From assembly GCA_031257775.1 (NCBI GenBank), contig JAIROA010000062.1:1-48132 (forward strand): a DNA stretch of 48,132 nucleotides. The letters run 5' to 3'. The DNA is from Synergistaceae bacterium. Its GTDB lineage: Bacteria > Synergistota > Synergistia > Synergistales > Synergistaceae. Shown here piece by piece: positions 8,224 to 16,195 of this stretch. A program made the translations under genes and the position numbers. Under the pieces are notes generated by a model. The model was not told where the DNA came from, did not search any database, and saw nothing but the letters and a program-made list of their open reading frames with translations. Numbering within the stretch: position 1 is the first letter of the stretch; each line of letters begins with the position of its first letter.

Positions 8224-8484
8224 CTATCGCGCGTTTCTCCTGCGCATTAGCAAAATCGAGAGCCAGGCCAAAGCGAGAACGCCGGAAGCGCCGCCGTAAC
8301 AGCCGCCGGCAGCATCTTCTTCGTTTTCTCTTCCGTTGCCGTTACCGTTACCGGAACCGCCGTCGCCTGAAGTCCAAATTAGACGGTTGTCCCACGCGTA
8401 TGATACGCCGCTGCTTGTCCCCTGCGGATCTTCAAATTCGAAGCGGACGCTTATGTAATATAGCACTTTATTGCGCGTTAACAA
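8224..8484 (-). pseudogene. 3' remnant of a Synergist-CTERM surface protein
   Basis: The frame ends with a Gly/Asn-rich spacer (GDGGSGNGNGNG), an acidic patch, GGCYGG, a hydrophobic helix and a basic RRRNAR tail. This is the tripartite layout of the Synergist-CTERM sorting domain. The upstream part is only about 45 residues and resembles the end of an extracellular domain. The only possible start is a TTG at 8484 inside a dispersed repeat, without a ribosome site, and a stop lies just upstream in frame. It therefore looks like the truncated tail of a larger exported gene whose body has been lost, perhaps with insertion of the repeat. A small functional anchored peptide is the alternative. Confidence 0.6.
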
Positions 8485-8564
8485 AAGAACGCTCAGTCAT
8501 TATTCGCATCCTTAGCTATAAGCGCTTTTAACGATCCTAACGTTAGCCCTTTTATTGCAATATC
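8443..8564 (-). repeat. dispersed repeat, copy 1
   Basis: Imperfect copy of the element at 9820-9934. Both share the 21-mer that begins GCGCGTTAACAAAAGAACGC, then CCTT...ATAAGCGCTTT.AACG, CCTTTT and AATATC in the same order. Copy 1 has about 10 extra bases near TTGCGC. Each copy begins at the stop codon of a leftward gene. The shared block includes a short GCGTT/AACGC hairpin. Confidence 0.6.
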
Positions 8565-9588
8565 ATTTTAGCCTCGCTTTTGCGTCAATGGCGGGCCGGT
8601 AACGCGGATTTATGGAGAGTGCCTTGTCAAACCAGGCTGACGCGGCATCCGGCATGTTCATCCGCGCCACGGCCACCCCAGCCCAGTAGGCTGAAAGATA
8701 GTCGAATCCGTATGTCGCAGAGAGCGTCCGAAACTCCGCGTACGCTTCCATATACTGCCCTCCGGCAAGCATGTTCTGCGCCGCGCGCTGACGCGCTTCC
8801 AGGCTGGCGGCGGCGTTCCCGTCGAGAGGAAATGAGTATACGAGGCTCGGATCAGTAGCGCTGTCTGGATCAGCCTTTGGGGCTGACTGCCGGACTTGAG
8901 ACGCGGGCGGCGCATATGACGGCCGCGGCGGCGAACCCAGAGGCTGAAAGCCATCTGCCCGCGAATATTGCCGCGCCGAGTCCTGCCTCGCGGTTCCGGC
9001 AAGATCCTCAAGCACGGCCGCGGCCGCCTGCCTTACCGCGTCAGCGACTGCCCGTTCCTGGAGAGCGTTTAATCCGGTTCTGGCGTATCGCATTCCGGCA
9101 AGGGACATCTCGTCGATGGGATTTTGCGCGTGCCCCGTCACCTTGCCCGAAAAACGCAAGCGGGACGTCTGGCTGTCGATAATCCTGACGTCTATGACCG
9201 CCATGACGTCGCTGCCTGCGCCATAGAGAACCGCGCCCTTTCCGCCGCTTGCGGCATGCAGCGTGACGTTGCCCGTGACGATATATGGCACCCCGGCCAG
9301 TTTGCCGATCCTTGCCGCTTGAGAAGGATCGACAAGCCATGACATGCCTAGGCTCGTCTCCCTGCCTATCGCGTCTATCATCCGTCTCTCGTAAACCTTT
9401 ACGCCCGGCGAGTTTGCAAGCGCGCTGATGAAGATATCCGTTATGATGCCAGCCTGGCGGTCTGAGACGACAGCGTCCCCTGAGCCAAACCTCATCACTC
9501 CGATGCCGGTTACGTCCGACGCGCTGGCGTATTGGGAGAACATACACGCAATCAGGGCAATTAAAAGCGTCCTACGCAAAAACTTCAT
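8563..9588 (-). CDS. CsgG/LpoB-like exported protein with C-terminal TPR
   Basis: A 341-aa exported protein. Signal peptide: MKFLRRT followed by LLIALIACMFSQYASA, with cleavage likely after ASA. The mature N-terminal domain reads GIGVMRFGSGDAVVSDRQAG, then VKVYERRMIDAIGRE, then AGVPYIVTGNVT. This is the order seen in CsgG, LpoB and related envelope proteins, with a helix that recruits a partner and a GADYIVTG-like strand. A Pro/Ser linker and a TPR-like module follow, ending WFDKALSINPRYRPAIDAK and shared with the gene at 6778. No lipobox is present, so it is probably periplasmic and soluble, unlike CsgG itself. The ATG at 9588 has AGGGGG upstream. An in-frame extension to 9672 would put 28 residues ahead of the signal peptide and is rejected. 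Confidence 0.72.
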   Translation of the reverse strand: MKFLRRTLLIALIACMFSQYASASDVTGIGVMRFGSGDAVVSDRQAGIITDIFISALANSPGVKVYERRMIDAIGRETSLGMSWLVDPSQAARIGKLAGVPYIVTGNVTLHAASGGKGAVLYGAGSDVMAVIDVRIIDSQTSRLRFSGKVTGHAQNPIDEMSLAGMRYARTGLNALQERAVADAVRQAAAAVLEDLAGTARQDSARQYSRADGFQPLGSPPRPSYAPPASQVRQSAPKADPDSATDPSLVYSFPLDGNAAASLEARQRAAQNMLAGGQYMEAYAEFRTLSATYGFDYLSAYWAGVAVARMNMPDAASAWFDKALSINPRYRPAIDAKARLK

Positions 9589-9710
9589 TGCAGAGCCCCC
9601 TAATTTTATTCCGGTTACAAACCAGGCAGACAAACACGAGCTGATCCGCAATATCCCCACGCTTAGAGTCATGCGCGATGATTGCCGCGTAAAAATAACA
9701 TAATAAGGAC

Positions 9711-9738
9711 ATTATCCCATCCCGCCCCAGCAAGTCAA
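9711..9738 (-). promoter_or_regulatory. promoter of the CsgG-like gene
   Basis: Minus strand: -35 TTGACT (9733-9738), 16-nt spacer, -10 GATAAT (9711-9716). The predicted leader to the ATG at 9588 is about 115 nt. A dispersed repeat ends just upstream. Confidence 0.65.
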
Positions 9739-9758
9739 GCTCTGGCGACGCTCTAAAG

Positions 9759-9934
9759 GCTCATGATAGAAGTGTATGAGCGGCCCGATTCGCGCAACGA
9801 GCCAGCAGCCCGGTGCTCTGCGCGGCTTACTGAAATATAGCGCGTTAACAAAAGAACGCTGCGTGGCAAATGTTCCGCGTCCTTGCAATAAGCGCTTTCA
9901 ACGGTTTTAACTTCAGGCCTTTTGTTTAAATATC
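9759..9934 (-). repeat. dispersed repeat, copy 2 (composite)
   Basis: The right part (9820-9934) matches copy 1 at 8443-8564. The left part (9759-9801, read on the minus strand as CTCGTTGCGCGAATCGGGCC and on) matches 27213-27255 at 37 of 43 positions. Copy 2 thus links both other copies into one family. It fills the space between the mtnA stop codon and the promoter of the CsgG-like gene. Confidence 0.6.
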
Positions 9935-9935
9935 G

Positions 9936-11009
9936 CTATAACTCGATAGCCATAAAAATTTTTCTCAGGCTTTCGGAGTAAGGGGGGCGCGCTATGCCGT
10001 ATTCAGTTACTATCGCGCTTATCAGGGCGTTCTCAGTGACATCGAAAGCGGGATTATATATCTTGACGCCCGGAGGGACCATGCGCTCGCGATACCACAT
10101 CTCCGTCACCTCGTTTTCGGGGCGCTCCTCTATTACTATGTCTTCCCCTCTTTTAATGGACATGTCGATTGTGGACATCGGGGCGCACACGTAAAATGGC
10201 ACGCCATAATATTTTGCCAGTATCGCGACTCCGGACGTGCCTATTTTATTGCAGGCGTCGCCGTTTGCCGCCACCCTGTCGCAGCCAACGAACACAGCCT
10301 GAACCCAGCCGTTTTTCATAACCTGGGACGCCATATTGTCGCAGATTACCGTCGTGTCGATGCCGTCCGATACCAGCTCGAAAGAGGAGAGGCGGGCACC
10401 TTGCAGCAGCGGCCTCGTCTCGCCGGCAAACACCTTGAACGCATAGCCTTTCTCGCGCCCGAGATGCATCGGCGCCAGTGCCGTCCCGTATTTAACAGTG
10501 CCGAGCTGCCCGGCGTTGCAGTGCGTGAGAATCCCGTCACCGTCCTTTATGAGGCTCAGGCCGTATTCGCCGATTGCGCGGCAGGCCCTTACATCCTCGT
10601 CCCTTATGGCTATGGCTCGGGCGCGCAGCCTCGTCTTGATTTCGGCGACGGGCATCCCCTTGCAATCCGTTACGGTCTTCTCCATGCGGTCAAGCGCCCA
10701 GAAGAGGTTCACCGCCGTGGGGCGGGCAGTTGCCAGATAATCCTTCGCCTTCCTGAATTCGGAATAAAAAACGCTATAGTCATCCGAATCTATCCCCAGC
10801 GCCGCCAGGTAGACTCCGATGGCCGCGGCCACTCCGATTGCCGGCGCGCCTCTGACCTGAAGCAGATAAATCGCCCTGTGGATATCCTCCTGCCGCCTCA
10901 GCGACAGGATTTCGACGCGCCCAGGCAGTTTAGTCTGGTCTATTATCACGAGAGCCTTCCGCTCGTCGTCCAGTGCCACAGTGTCATAATCCATAATGTT
11001 TCCCGGCAT
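9936..11009 (-). CDS. mtnA: S-methyl-5-thioribose-1-phosphate isomerase
   Basis: Cytosolic enzyme of the methionine salvage pathway that isomerises methylthioribose-1-phosphate to methylthioribulose-1-phosphate. The protein is 357 aa, the usual length. Motifs are RGAPAIGVAAA at 53-63, THCNAGQLGT at 162-171 with catalytic Cys 164, and GCDRVAANGD at 242-251 with catalytic Asp 244, followed by NKIGT. No other salvage gene is next to it. MtnA-type proteins also serve related sugar-phosphate isomerisations, so the partner enzymes elsewhere would decide the exact route. The first ATG (11009) has GGGGA at the right distance. The gene has its own promoter and ends at a dispersed repeat. Confidence 0.95.
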   Translation of the reverse strand: MPGNIMDYDTVALDDERKALVIIDQTKLPGRVEILSLRRQEDIHRAIYLLQVRGAPAIGVAAAIGVYLAALGIDSDDYSVFYSEFRKAKDYLATARPTAVNLFWALDRMEKTVTDCKGMPVAEIKTRLRARAIAIRDEDVRACRAIGEYGLSLIKDGDGILTHCNAGQLGTVKYGTALAPMHLGREKGYAFKVFAGETRPLLQGARLSSFELVSDGIDTTVICDNMASQVMKNGWVQAVFVGCDRVAANGDACNKIGTSGVAILAKYYGVPFYVCAPMSTIDMSIKRGEDIVIEERPENEVTEMWYRERMVPPGVKIYNPAFDVTENALISAIVTEYGIARPPYSESLRKIFMAIEL

Positions 11010-11068
11010 TTAAGCGTCCCCAATCATCGCGCTAAAGATTATTTAGTATTTTATTTAAATTAAAATAA

Positions 11069-11096
11069 ATTTTACCACGCGCATCCTTCATGTCAA
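11069..11096 (-). promoter_or_regulatory. promoter of mtnA
   Basis: Minus strand: perfect -35 TTGACA (11091-11096), 16-nt spacer, -10 TAAAAT (11069-11074). The leader to the mtnA ATG is about 50 nt, too short for a SAM riboswitch. Confidence 0.75.
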
Positions 11097-11129
11097 TCAG
11101 AACCGTTGCCCCCGGGTAGAAATTCCCGC

Positions 11130-11157
11130 TTGACAGCGATTGCGATGACGCGATAAT
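11130..11157 (+). promoter_or_regulatory. promoter of the DUF1850 gene
   Basis: Plus strand: -35 TTGACA (11130-11135), 16-nt spacer, -10 GATAAT (11152-11157). The predicted TSS falls on or next to the ATG at 11164, so the message would be almost leaderless. It is divergent from the mtnA promoter. Confidence 0.6.
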
Positions 11158-11163
11158 TATTTC

Positions 11164-11772
11164 ATGAATTTTCTTCCATATATATATACAAAATATGCAA
11201 ATTCGCAGGAGAAAAAGGCAGGGCGGACGCTTCTCTATGGACATAGGCGGGTTCGCGGATTACTGGCTGTCTTTACGAGGGCGGCGTTCGCGTTTTTGTG
11301 CGGGGCATTATTATTGGCGGAACTTCCCGTGAATTACCTCACGATAACCGGGGATGGCGTGAATCTCGCGTCCGCCGTGCCAAACGGCGCTTCTTTCACG
11401 ACTGCCTACGTCCATTCAGTCGAGAAAACCCCAGTGATAGACATGTACAGGATCATTGGCGGGAAAATATGGATATGGGAGGAGAAGGTGCGCTCTCATA
11501 ACGCCGGGCTGCCATTCAGCGCGCCCGAGAGCGGAAGTTTTTTCATAGATTCCGGATGGATGACCGTGAGGGGCGGGCGCTACTCGATGGAACGCATAGC
11601 TTACAGGATCGGGAACGCCGAAATAGGGCGGAATATCTGGAATCTGCCGCCATATGTCGTCAGCGCATACGAGAGATACCCGTCCAGAAGGGCTTTCATA
11701 GAGATGTCAGTCAGGAAGTTCCGCGACGCCCCCCTTATCGGATGGCAAGAAGAAGGCACCCGGCAGCAGTAA
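11164..11772 (+). CDS. DUF1850 protein associated with TRAP transporters
   Basis: About 202 aa. One N-terminal hydrophobic segment (VFTRAAFAFLCGALLLAEL) is followed by a DUF1850 domain. Recognisable elements are FTTAYVHSVEKTPVIDMYRI, IWEEKVRSHNAGLPF and FFIDSGWMTVRGG. In other genomes DUF1850 genes sit beside TAXI-type TRAP transporters, as here. The function is unknown, probably a periplasmic accessory. The only early in-frame start is the ATG at 11164, which lacks a ribosome site and lies at the predicted TSS, so leaderless translation is possible. The 3' end overlaps the converging membrane gene by 38 bp. Confidence 0.72.
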   Translation: MNFLPYIYTKYANSQEKKAGRTLLYGHRRVRGLLAVFTRAAFAFLCGALLLAELPVNYLTITGDGVNLASAVPNGASFTTAYVHSVEKTPVIDMYRIIGGKIWIWEEKVRSHNAGLPFSAPESGSFFIDSGWMTVRGGRYSMERIAYRIGNAEIGRNIWNLPPYVVSAYERYPSRRAFIEMSVRKFRDAPLIGWQEEGTRQQ

Positions 11773-12451
11773 GGGCAACAGGCAGCCATTTCCTCGCGCC
11801 GCGATGACCCTCTTCCAGCCCGTGACGCTTTAAAAACAGACAGCTGATGAGGCATGACAGAATAAATAGCGCGGCCGGCGTCAGGATGGCAGCCATACGC
11901 GGCGTTAGCGGCCAGAAGGCCGAAAAATCAAGCGGAACGAAGACGATTGCCCAGAAGCCGGAGAATGAAAAGGCCGCCATCCGAAACGCTCCGATGTTTT
12001 CCTGTGCCTGCATAAAAGAGAGGGCAAGCCCCGCGGACATAAGGCACATGGCTATGGCTTCGGAAAATCCGCAGAGGCGCAGAATCATGGAAAAACCTTC
12101 TATAGAATAAAGCTCCCCCGGCACGCCTGTCTTATGCATGAATCGGCTCATCGCGGCGGCTGACGCTATCAAGGAAGCGATTAAGAGAGAGCGCGCGGCA
12201 TAGCCGGATGATTTTCCGCCCGGCTGAATGATTATGGCCGCGATTATGGAGGGCAGCCAGGCCCAGGTGCCCACAGCAAAAGGGGACATAAGCGAGAAGC
12301 CGCTCCAGGGCAGGACACACGCGGAAAAAAGCGCCATAACGAAAGCGCCCGCCGTCCTTGCGTCGTCCATGCCCCATCTGCCGGGCCTTTTAATATCGCC
12401 AGGCACGTAAAGAACCAGCAGGAGCGCGATATAGAGCAAGAGGACCGTCAT
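11735..12451 (-). CDS. polytopic membrane protein of unknown function
   Basis: A 238-aa very hydrophobic protein with about seven predicted transmembrane helices, starting MTVLLLYIALLLVLYVP and ending in a helix at LPVALTAAGCLLLAIR. No family was recognised. Charged residues are few and lie in loops, apart from a basic stretch (KRHGLEEGHRGARK) before the last helix. It begins 11 nt after a 74-aa membrane protein, so the two probably form a complex. The converging overlap with the DUF1850 gene and the nearby TRAP permease do not by themselves assign a role. Confidence 0.65.
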   Translation of the reverse strand: MTVLLLYIALLLVLYVPGDIKRPGRWGMDDARTAGAFVMALFSACVLPWSGFSLMSPFAVGTWAWLPSIIAAIIIQPGGKSSGYAARSLLIASLIASAAAMSRFMHKTGVPGELYSIEGFSMILRLCGFSEAIAMCLMSAGLALSFMQAQENIGAFRMAAFSFSGFWAIVFVPLDFSAFWPLTPRMAAILTPAALFILSCLISCLFLKRHGLEEGHRGARKWLPVALTAAGCLLLAIR

Positions 12452-12462
12452 GGCCGCTCAGT

Positions 12463-12687
12463 TCAGAGGTAGCGCGATATGACGTCCACGCCAGCGAAAG
12501 AGCAATAAGCCAGTATCGCCGCACCAGCCAGGAGGAAACCAAGCAGCGTCCTCAGATAGAACACTATCCATTGCCCCCCGGGCCACGTCCCTCTGTAAAT
12601 ATTGGCCACTGCCCTCGCAATGAAGAGCGCGGCTACGAAAAAAGCGAGAGAGAGCAAGGCCTGCAAATTTACAACCGGAATATTCAT
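12463..12687 (-). CDS. small two-helix membrane protein
   Basis: A 74-aa protein with two hydrophobic helices (LQALLSLAFFVAALFIARAV and LRTLLGFLLAGAAILAYCSF) separated by a short Arg/Gly/Trp loop. The frame is open upstream to 12861, but that part includes the promoter region. The ATG at 12687 has GGTGG 6-7 nt before it and is preferred. It is the first gene of a leftward pair with the seven-helix protein. The family is unknown. A small subunit of a membrane complex is an inference from the pairing. Confidence 0.6.
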   Translation of the reverse strand: MNIPVVNLQALLSLAFFVAALFIARAVANIYRGTWPGGQWIVFYLRTLLGFLLAGAAILAYCSFAGVDVISRYL

Positions 12688-12849
12688 TATCCACCACCGT
12701 TTCTGACACATATAATAATACATGAAAATGCTGGAAATACGTGAAAGCGCCTCACAAACGAATTTCCCCACGTCCCCCACCGGGGGTGCGGTTACTTTTT
12801 CAATTGAGGTACTTATGAACCGCCGCGCGAATTTTTGCTTATTATAGGC

Positions 12850-12877
12850 TTGACAGCGCAAATCTCACAAATATAAT
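12850..12877 (+). promoter_or_regulatory. consensus promoter of the TRAP operon
   Basis: Perfect -35 TTGACA (12850-12855), 16-nt spacer, perfect -10 TATAAT (12872-12877). The leader to the ATG at 13044 is about 160 nt. It lies about 160 nt upstream of the leftward small membrane gene's ATG, on the opposite strand. Confidence 0.85.
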
Positions 12878-13043
12878 TCCACTAAGGTGTGTGCCGCTTA
12901 TTAAGATAGTTTAACAAAAACAAATATTTATAGAAATTACATTGTCTGAACATATTTTCATCATGAATTTCAAGAACGCGCCATTATCACGACGCACACA
13001 GCGGACAGCAGCATAATCTTAAAGAAGCACTGGAGGTAATGTA

Positions 13044-15029
13044 ATGGGTGCCACAGAGGATCGGATCAAGAAAGAACCCGTAGCTGAAACTGAGGGGGGG
13101 ATCGACTTTGATGAACTGATGCGCAAGTTCGACACGGAGTCGCGCTTCAGGACCCCGCCCGGATGGCAATTGAAGCTGATTGTCTTCCTTTGTATCGCTA
13201 TGTCCTGTTTCCACTTCTATACAGCCGGGTTCGGGCTGCTTCCGGCACAAAAGCAAGGCGCAGTTCATCTGGCATTCGTTCTCGTCATCGTTTTTCTGCT
13301 TTATCCGATTAAATCCTCAATGCCCAAAAACTCTAAAATACCCATCTACGACTTCGCTTTGGCGATATTCGCCGCCACCCCGCTCGTTTATCTCGTCATG
13401 CAGATAGACGTGATAGCGATGGAGCGCTCCGGATTGCCGACCACAACGGACATCGTGATGGGCTTCATGCTCATTGCGGCTCTGCTTGAGGCAACGAGGC
13501 GGATATCGAACCCGATTCTTCCCTGCCTTGCCATAATATCCCTCCTTTACTGCTACTTCGGCAGATACATGCCAGAAATGCTCTCTCACAGGGGATTCAA
13601 CATAAACCGGATAGTTAACCACATGTACCTCGGCACGGAAGGCATATTCGGCACGCCCCTCGAAGTGTCGTCGACGTTTGTATTCATGTTCATTCTCTTC
13701 GGCTCCGTTCTTGAAAAGACGGGCATGGGCAAATTCATCATAGACCTGTCCATAGCCCTTGCCGGATGGTCGACAGGCGGCCCGGCAAAAGTCGCGGTCG
13801 TCGCGAGCGGGCTCATGGGCACCATATCTGGCTCATCGGTCGCTAACGTCTGTACGACCGGAATGTTCACCATCCCTCTCATGAAGAGCGTCGGCTACAA
13901 GCCGTATTTCGCCGGGGCTGTTGAAGCCGTCGCGTCAACAGGAGGACAGATCATGCCCCCGGTAATGGGCGCCGGCGCTTTCATCATGGCGCAATTCTTA
14001 GGCGTGAGCTACCTTGAAGTGGCCTTAGCGGCGGTAGTCCCGGCCCTTTTGTACTACTTCGCCGTCATGGTTCAGGTTCACTTCGAGGCAAAGCGCCTGG
14101 GGCTCCAGGGGCTTTCACGCGATAAGCTCCCAAAGATAGGGAAGCTCCTCAAGGAAAAAGGCTTCCTCCTTATACCGCTCGTCGCGATCGTCTATCTGCT
14201 CATAGCCGGATACACCCCGCTCTACGCCGCTTTCTCCGGCATAATTGTCAGCTTCGTCCTCTCATGGCTCAACAAGGAAACCCGCCTCACGCCCGTGCGC
14301 CTCATGGAAGCGTTTGAAGCCGGCGCCAGGGGCGCGCTCGCTGTGGCCTGCGCCTGCGCCTGCGTGGGAATGGTCGTAGGGATGGGAACGCTCACCGGAC
14401 TTGCCCTGCGCATAGCCAACGCTATAGTGACGCTTGCAGGCGGCAAACTCATCCTCACTCTCTTCTTTACAATGTGCGCGTCCATTATCCTCGGGACCGG
14501 CCTTCCCACGACGGCCAATTTCATAGTGACCAGCACGATGGCGGCGCCTGCGCTGCTCCAGCTTGGCGTGCCTGCTATGGCGGCCTATATGTTCGTCTTC
14601 TACTTCGGGATAGCGGCCGACCTTACGCCGCCGGTGGCCCTTGCCGCTTATGCCGGCGCCGGCATCGCGGGCGACGACCCGATGAGGACGGGCGGAACGG
14701 CTTTTAAACTTGCCCTGGCCGGTTTCCTCGTCCCTTACATTTACGTGTACAACCCCATGCTGCTCTTTATCGGCGCAACGCCGCTGCCTATGATTCAGGC
14801 CATTTGCACGGCCATGATCGGCGTTTTCCTGCTGGCGATGTGCACGATAGGCCATTACAAGGCGCCGTTGCACTGGCTCGTGCGCATAGTAGCCCTGATA
14901 GGGGCTATCGGACTGCTGGATCCAGGGACTTCAACCGACATCGCCGGGCTCGTCATTTTGGCTGTAATCTACTTCATCCAGAGCGTGAAAGCCAAGGCGG
15001 CAGGAAACACCGGCACCTCGGCACAATAA
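13044..15029 (+). CDS. TRAP transporter permease, fused small and large subunits (TAXI type)
   Basis: A 661-aa inner-membrane protein in which the DctQ-like four-helix part and the DctM-like twelve-helix part form one chain (the 4TM/12TM fused family). It uses an ion gradient, usually sodium, to import a solute delivered by a periplasmic TAXI protein. Features are a hydrophilic N-terminus of about 50 residues, VMGFMLIAALLEATRR, GLMGTISGSSVANVCTTGMFTIP (the conserved DctM segment), ASTGGQIMPPVMGAGAFIMA, and a second matching half with GTGLPTTANFIV and AADLTPPVALAAYAGAGIA. The start has GGAGG 7 nt before the ATG. The binding protein follows 93 nt later. Substrates of this class include glutamate and C4-dicarboxylates, but the sequence does not settle the choice. 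Confidence 0.93.
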   Translation: MGATEDRIKKEPVAETEGGIDFDELMRKFDTESRFRTPPGWQLKLIVFLCIAMSCFHFYTAGFGLLPAQKQGAVHLAFVLVIVFLLYPIKSSMPKNSKIPIYDFALAIFAATPLVYLVMQIDVIAMERSGLPTTTDIVMGFMLIAALLEATRRISNPILPCLAIISLLYCYFGRYMPEMLSHRGFNINRIVNHMYLGTEGIFGTPLEVSSTFVFMFILFGSVLEKTGMGKFIIDLSIALAGWSTGGPAKVAVVASGLMGTISGSSVANVCTTGMFTIPLMKSVGYKPYFAGAVEAVASTGGQIMPPVMGAGAFIMAQFLGVSYLEVALAAVVPALLYYFAVMVQVHFEAKRLGLQGLSRDKLPKIGKLLKEKGFLLIPLVAIVYLLIAGYTPLYAAFSGIIVSFVLSWLNKETRLTPVRLMEAFEAGARGALAVACACACVGMVVGMGTLTGLALRIANAIVTLAGGKLILTLFFTMCASIILGTGLPTTANFIVTSTMAAPALLQLGVPAMAAYMFVFYFGIAADLTPPVALAAYAGAGIAGDDPMRTGGTAFKLALAGFLVPYIYVYNPMLLFIGATPLPMIQAICTAMIGVFLLAMCTIGHYKAPLHWLVRIVALIGAIGLLDPGTSTDIAGLVILAVIYFIQSVKAKAAGNTGTSAQ

Positions 15030-15122
15030 GAAATAATATTGAAAGCTTGCCCGTAAAGGAGGTGTCCGTTAACGGCAAAAAGCTCTAATCACATTACATG
15101 ACATATCATTAGGAGGAGGCGC

Positions 15123-16100
15123 ATGAAAATGACAAGAAAAAGCAGGATTAAGATGTTAGTCATCGCAATATTCGTCGTTACTGCCACCATCGTCACGTCA
15201 GGGGCGGCTTTCGCGGCAGCCAAGACATTCCTCTCCATAGCGACTGGCGGCACGTCCGGAACCTATTACCCGATCGGCGGTGCCATTGCTCAGGCCGTGT
15301 CCAAGGGAACAAACATCCAGGCGACAGCGGAGACGTCTAACGCGTCTGTGGCCAACGTAAACCTGGTGGCAACGAAGGAGATAGAGATCGCGTTCGTTCA
15401 GAACGACATCACCTTCTGGGCCTATACGGGAAAAGTCATGTTCAAGTCGCAGCTGCGCAACTTGCGCTCCATTGCCGCTCTCTACCCTGAGCATATCCAG
15501 GTCATAACGACGAAGGATGCAAGCGTCGCCACTATCGACGACCTCAAGGGCAAGAGGGTTGGCGTAGGCGCCCCCGGTTCCGGTACTGAAGGGGACGTCC
15601 GCGCGATACTCCAGGTCGCGGAGCTCAAGTATGGCGACATGAGGACGGATTTCCTCGATTTCGGGGCAACGACGAGCCGCTTTAAGGACAATCAGATCGA
15701 CGCCGGCTTCGTAGTGGCAGGCTATCCTACGGCTTCCGTTATGGATCTCGCTACGACGAAGGATATATCTCTCCTAAATTTCACCCCAGACTTCATGAGC
15801 AAACTCACGAAGGAGTTCCCGTACTTCGTCAGCAGCACAATTCCGGCGGGCACATACAGAGGCGTTGACAAGGACATCACGACGCCAGCCGTCATGGCGA
15901 TGCTCATCACCCACGACGAGATCCCCGAGGAGGTCGTATACGAGTTCACTAAGGCCATGTTTACGAACATAGCCGACGTTCACGCCGCTCACGCCAAGGG
16001 CAGGGAGATAACGCTGCAGACAGCCCTTAGCGGGCTCACCGTGCCGCTCCATCCAGGCGCTGCCAGATTCTACAGGGAACAGGGGTTCAAGGTAGACTGA
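15123..16100 (+). CDS. TAXI-family TRAP solute-binding protein
   Basis: A 325-aa periplasmic binding protein. The signal peptide covers roughly residues 1-32 (MLVIAIFVVTATIVTSGAAFA, cleaved after AFA). The mature protein starts with the family hallmark FLSIATGGTSGTYYPIGGAIAQ, then QATAETSNASVANVNLV, IAFVQND, GKRVGVGAPGSGTE and LVTKD-type segments, ending PLHPGAARFYREQG. This is the normal family length. It delivers its ligand to the permease encoded just upstream. The start has GGAGGAGG close by. In the 93-nt gap there is a second AAAGGAGGT that precedes only an 8-codon frame. A strong bidirectional terminator follows. Confidence 0.93.
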   Translation: MKMTRKSRIKMLVIAIFVVTATIVTSGAAFAAAKTFLSIATGGTSGTYYPIGGAIAQAVSKGTNIQATAETSNASVANVNLVATKEIEIAFVQNDITFWAYTGKVMFKSQLRNLRSIAALYPEHIQVITTKDASVATIDDLKGKRVGVGAPGSGTEGDVRAILQVAELKYGDMRTDFLDFGATTSRFKDNQIDAGFVVAGYPTASVMDLATTKDISLLNFTPDFMSKLTKEFPYFVSSTIPAGTYRGVDKDITTPAVMAMLITHDEIPEEVVYEFTKAMFTNIADVHAAHAKGREITLQTALSGLTVPLHPGAARFYREQGFKVD

Positions 16101-16136
16101 CCTTTAACAACGGCCAGTTACGTTTGCGATATTCAA

Positions 16137-16176
16137 AAAAAGCGGGACCCGTCCGATTCGGACAGCCCCGCTTTTT
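16137..16176. terminator. bidirectional Rho-independent terminator
   Basis: Outer stem AAAAAGCGGG (16137-16146) pairs with CCCGCTTTTT (16167-16176). An inner stem GTCC/GGAC closes the top. A- and T-tracts on both sides let it serve the TRAP operon from the left and the V-ATPase operon from the right. Confidence 0.9.
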
Positions 16177-16195
16177 GCACTGAATAGATTATCCT

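Noticed and set aside
8443-9934. Integron attC sites after each gene
   Set aside because: The 7-nt RYYYAAC and GTTRRRY core sites are not present in the right places, and no integrase is seen.
10401-11063. 220-codon frame opposite mtnA
   Set aside because: Mirror frame of a certain gene, with no family features.
11010-11163. SAM riboswitch ahead of mtnA
   Set aside because: The promoter leaves only about 50 nt of leader, too short for a known SAM aptamer, and none of its helices is visible.
12688-12861. N-terminal extension of the 74-aa membrane protein
   Set aside because: The added residues are not like a protein domain and reach into the TRAP promoter. The internal ATG has a ribosome site.
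3705-12872. Shared 14-mer CAAATCTCACAAAT at 3705 and 12859, both in promoter regions
   Set aside because: A few 14-nt matches between two places are expected by chance in 48 kb. No palindrome or third copy supports an operator.
14262-14873. 203-codon leftward frame inside the TRAP permease gene
   Set aside because: Arg/His/Gly-rich mirror of a membrane-protein coding strand, typical of a shadow frame.
15062-15088. 8-codon leader peptide between the TRAP permease and binding-protein genes
   Set aside because: The GTG overlaps the purine-rich AAAGGAGGT itself, so initiation there is unlikely.
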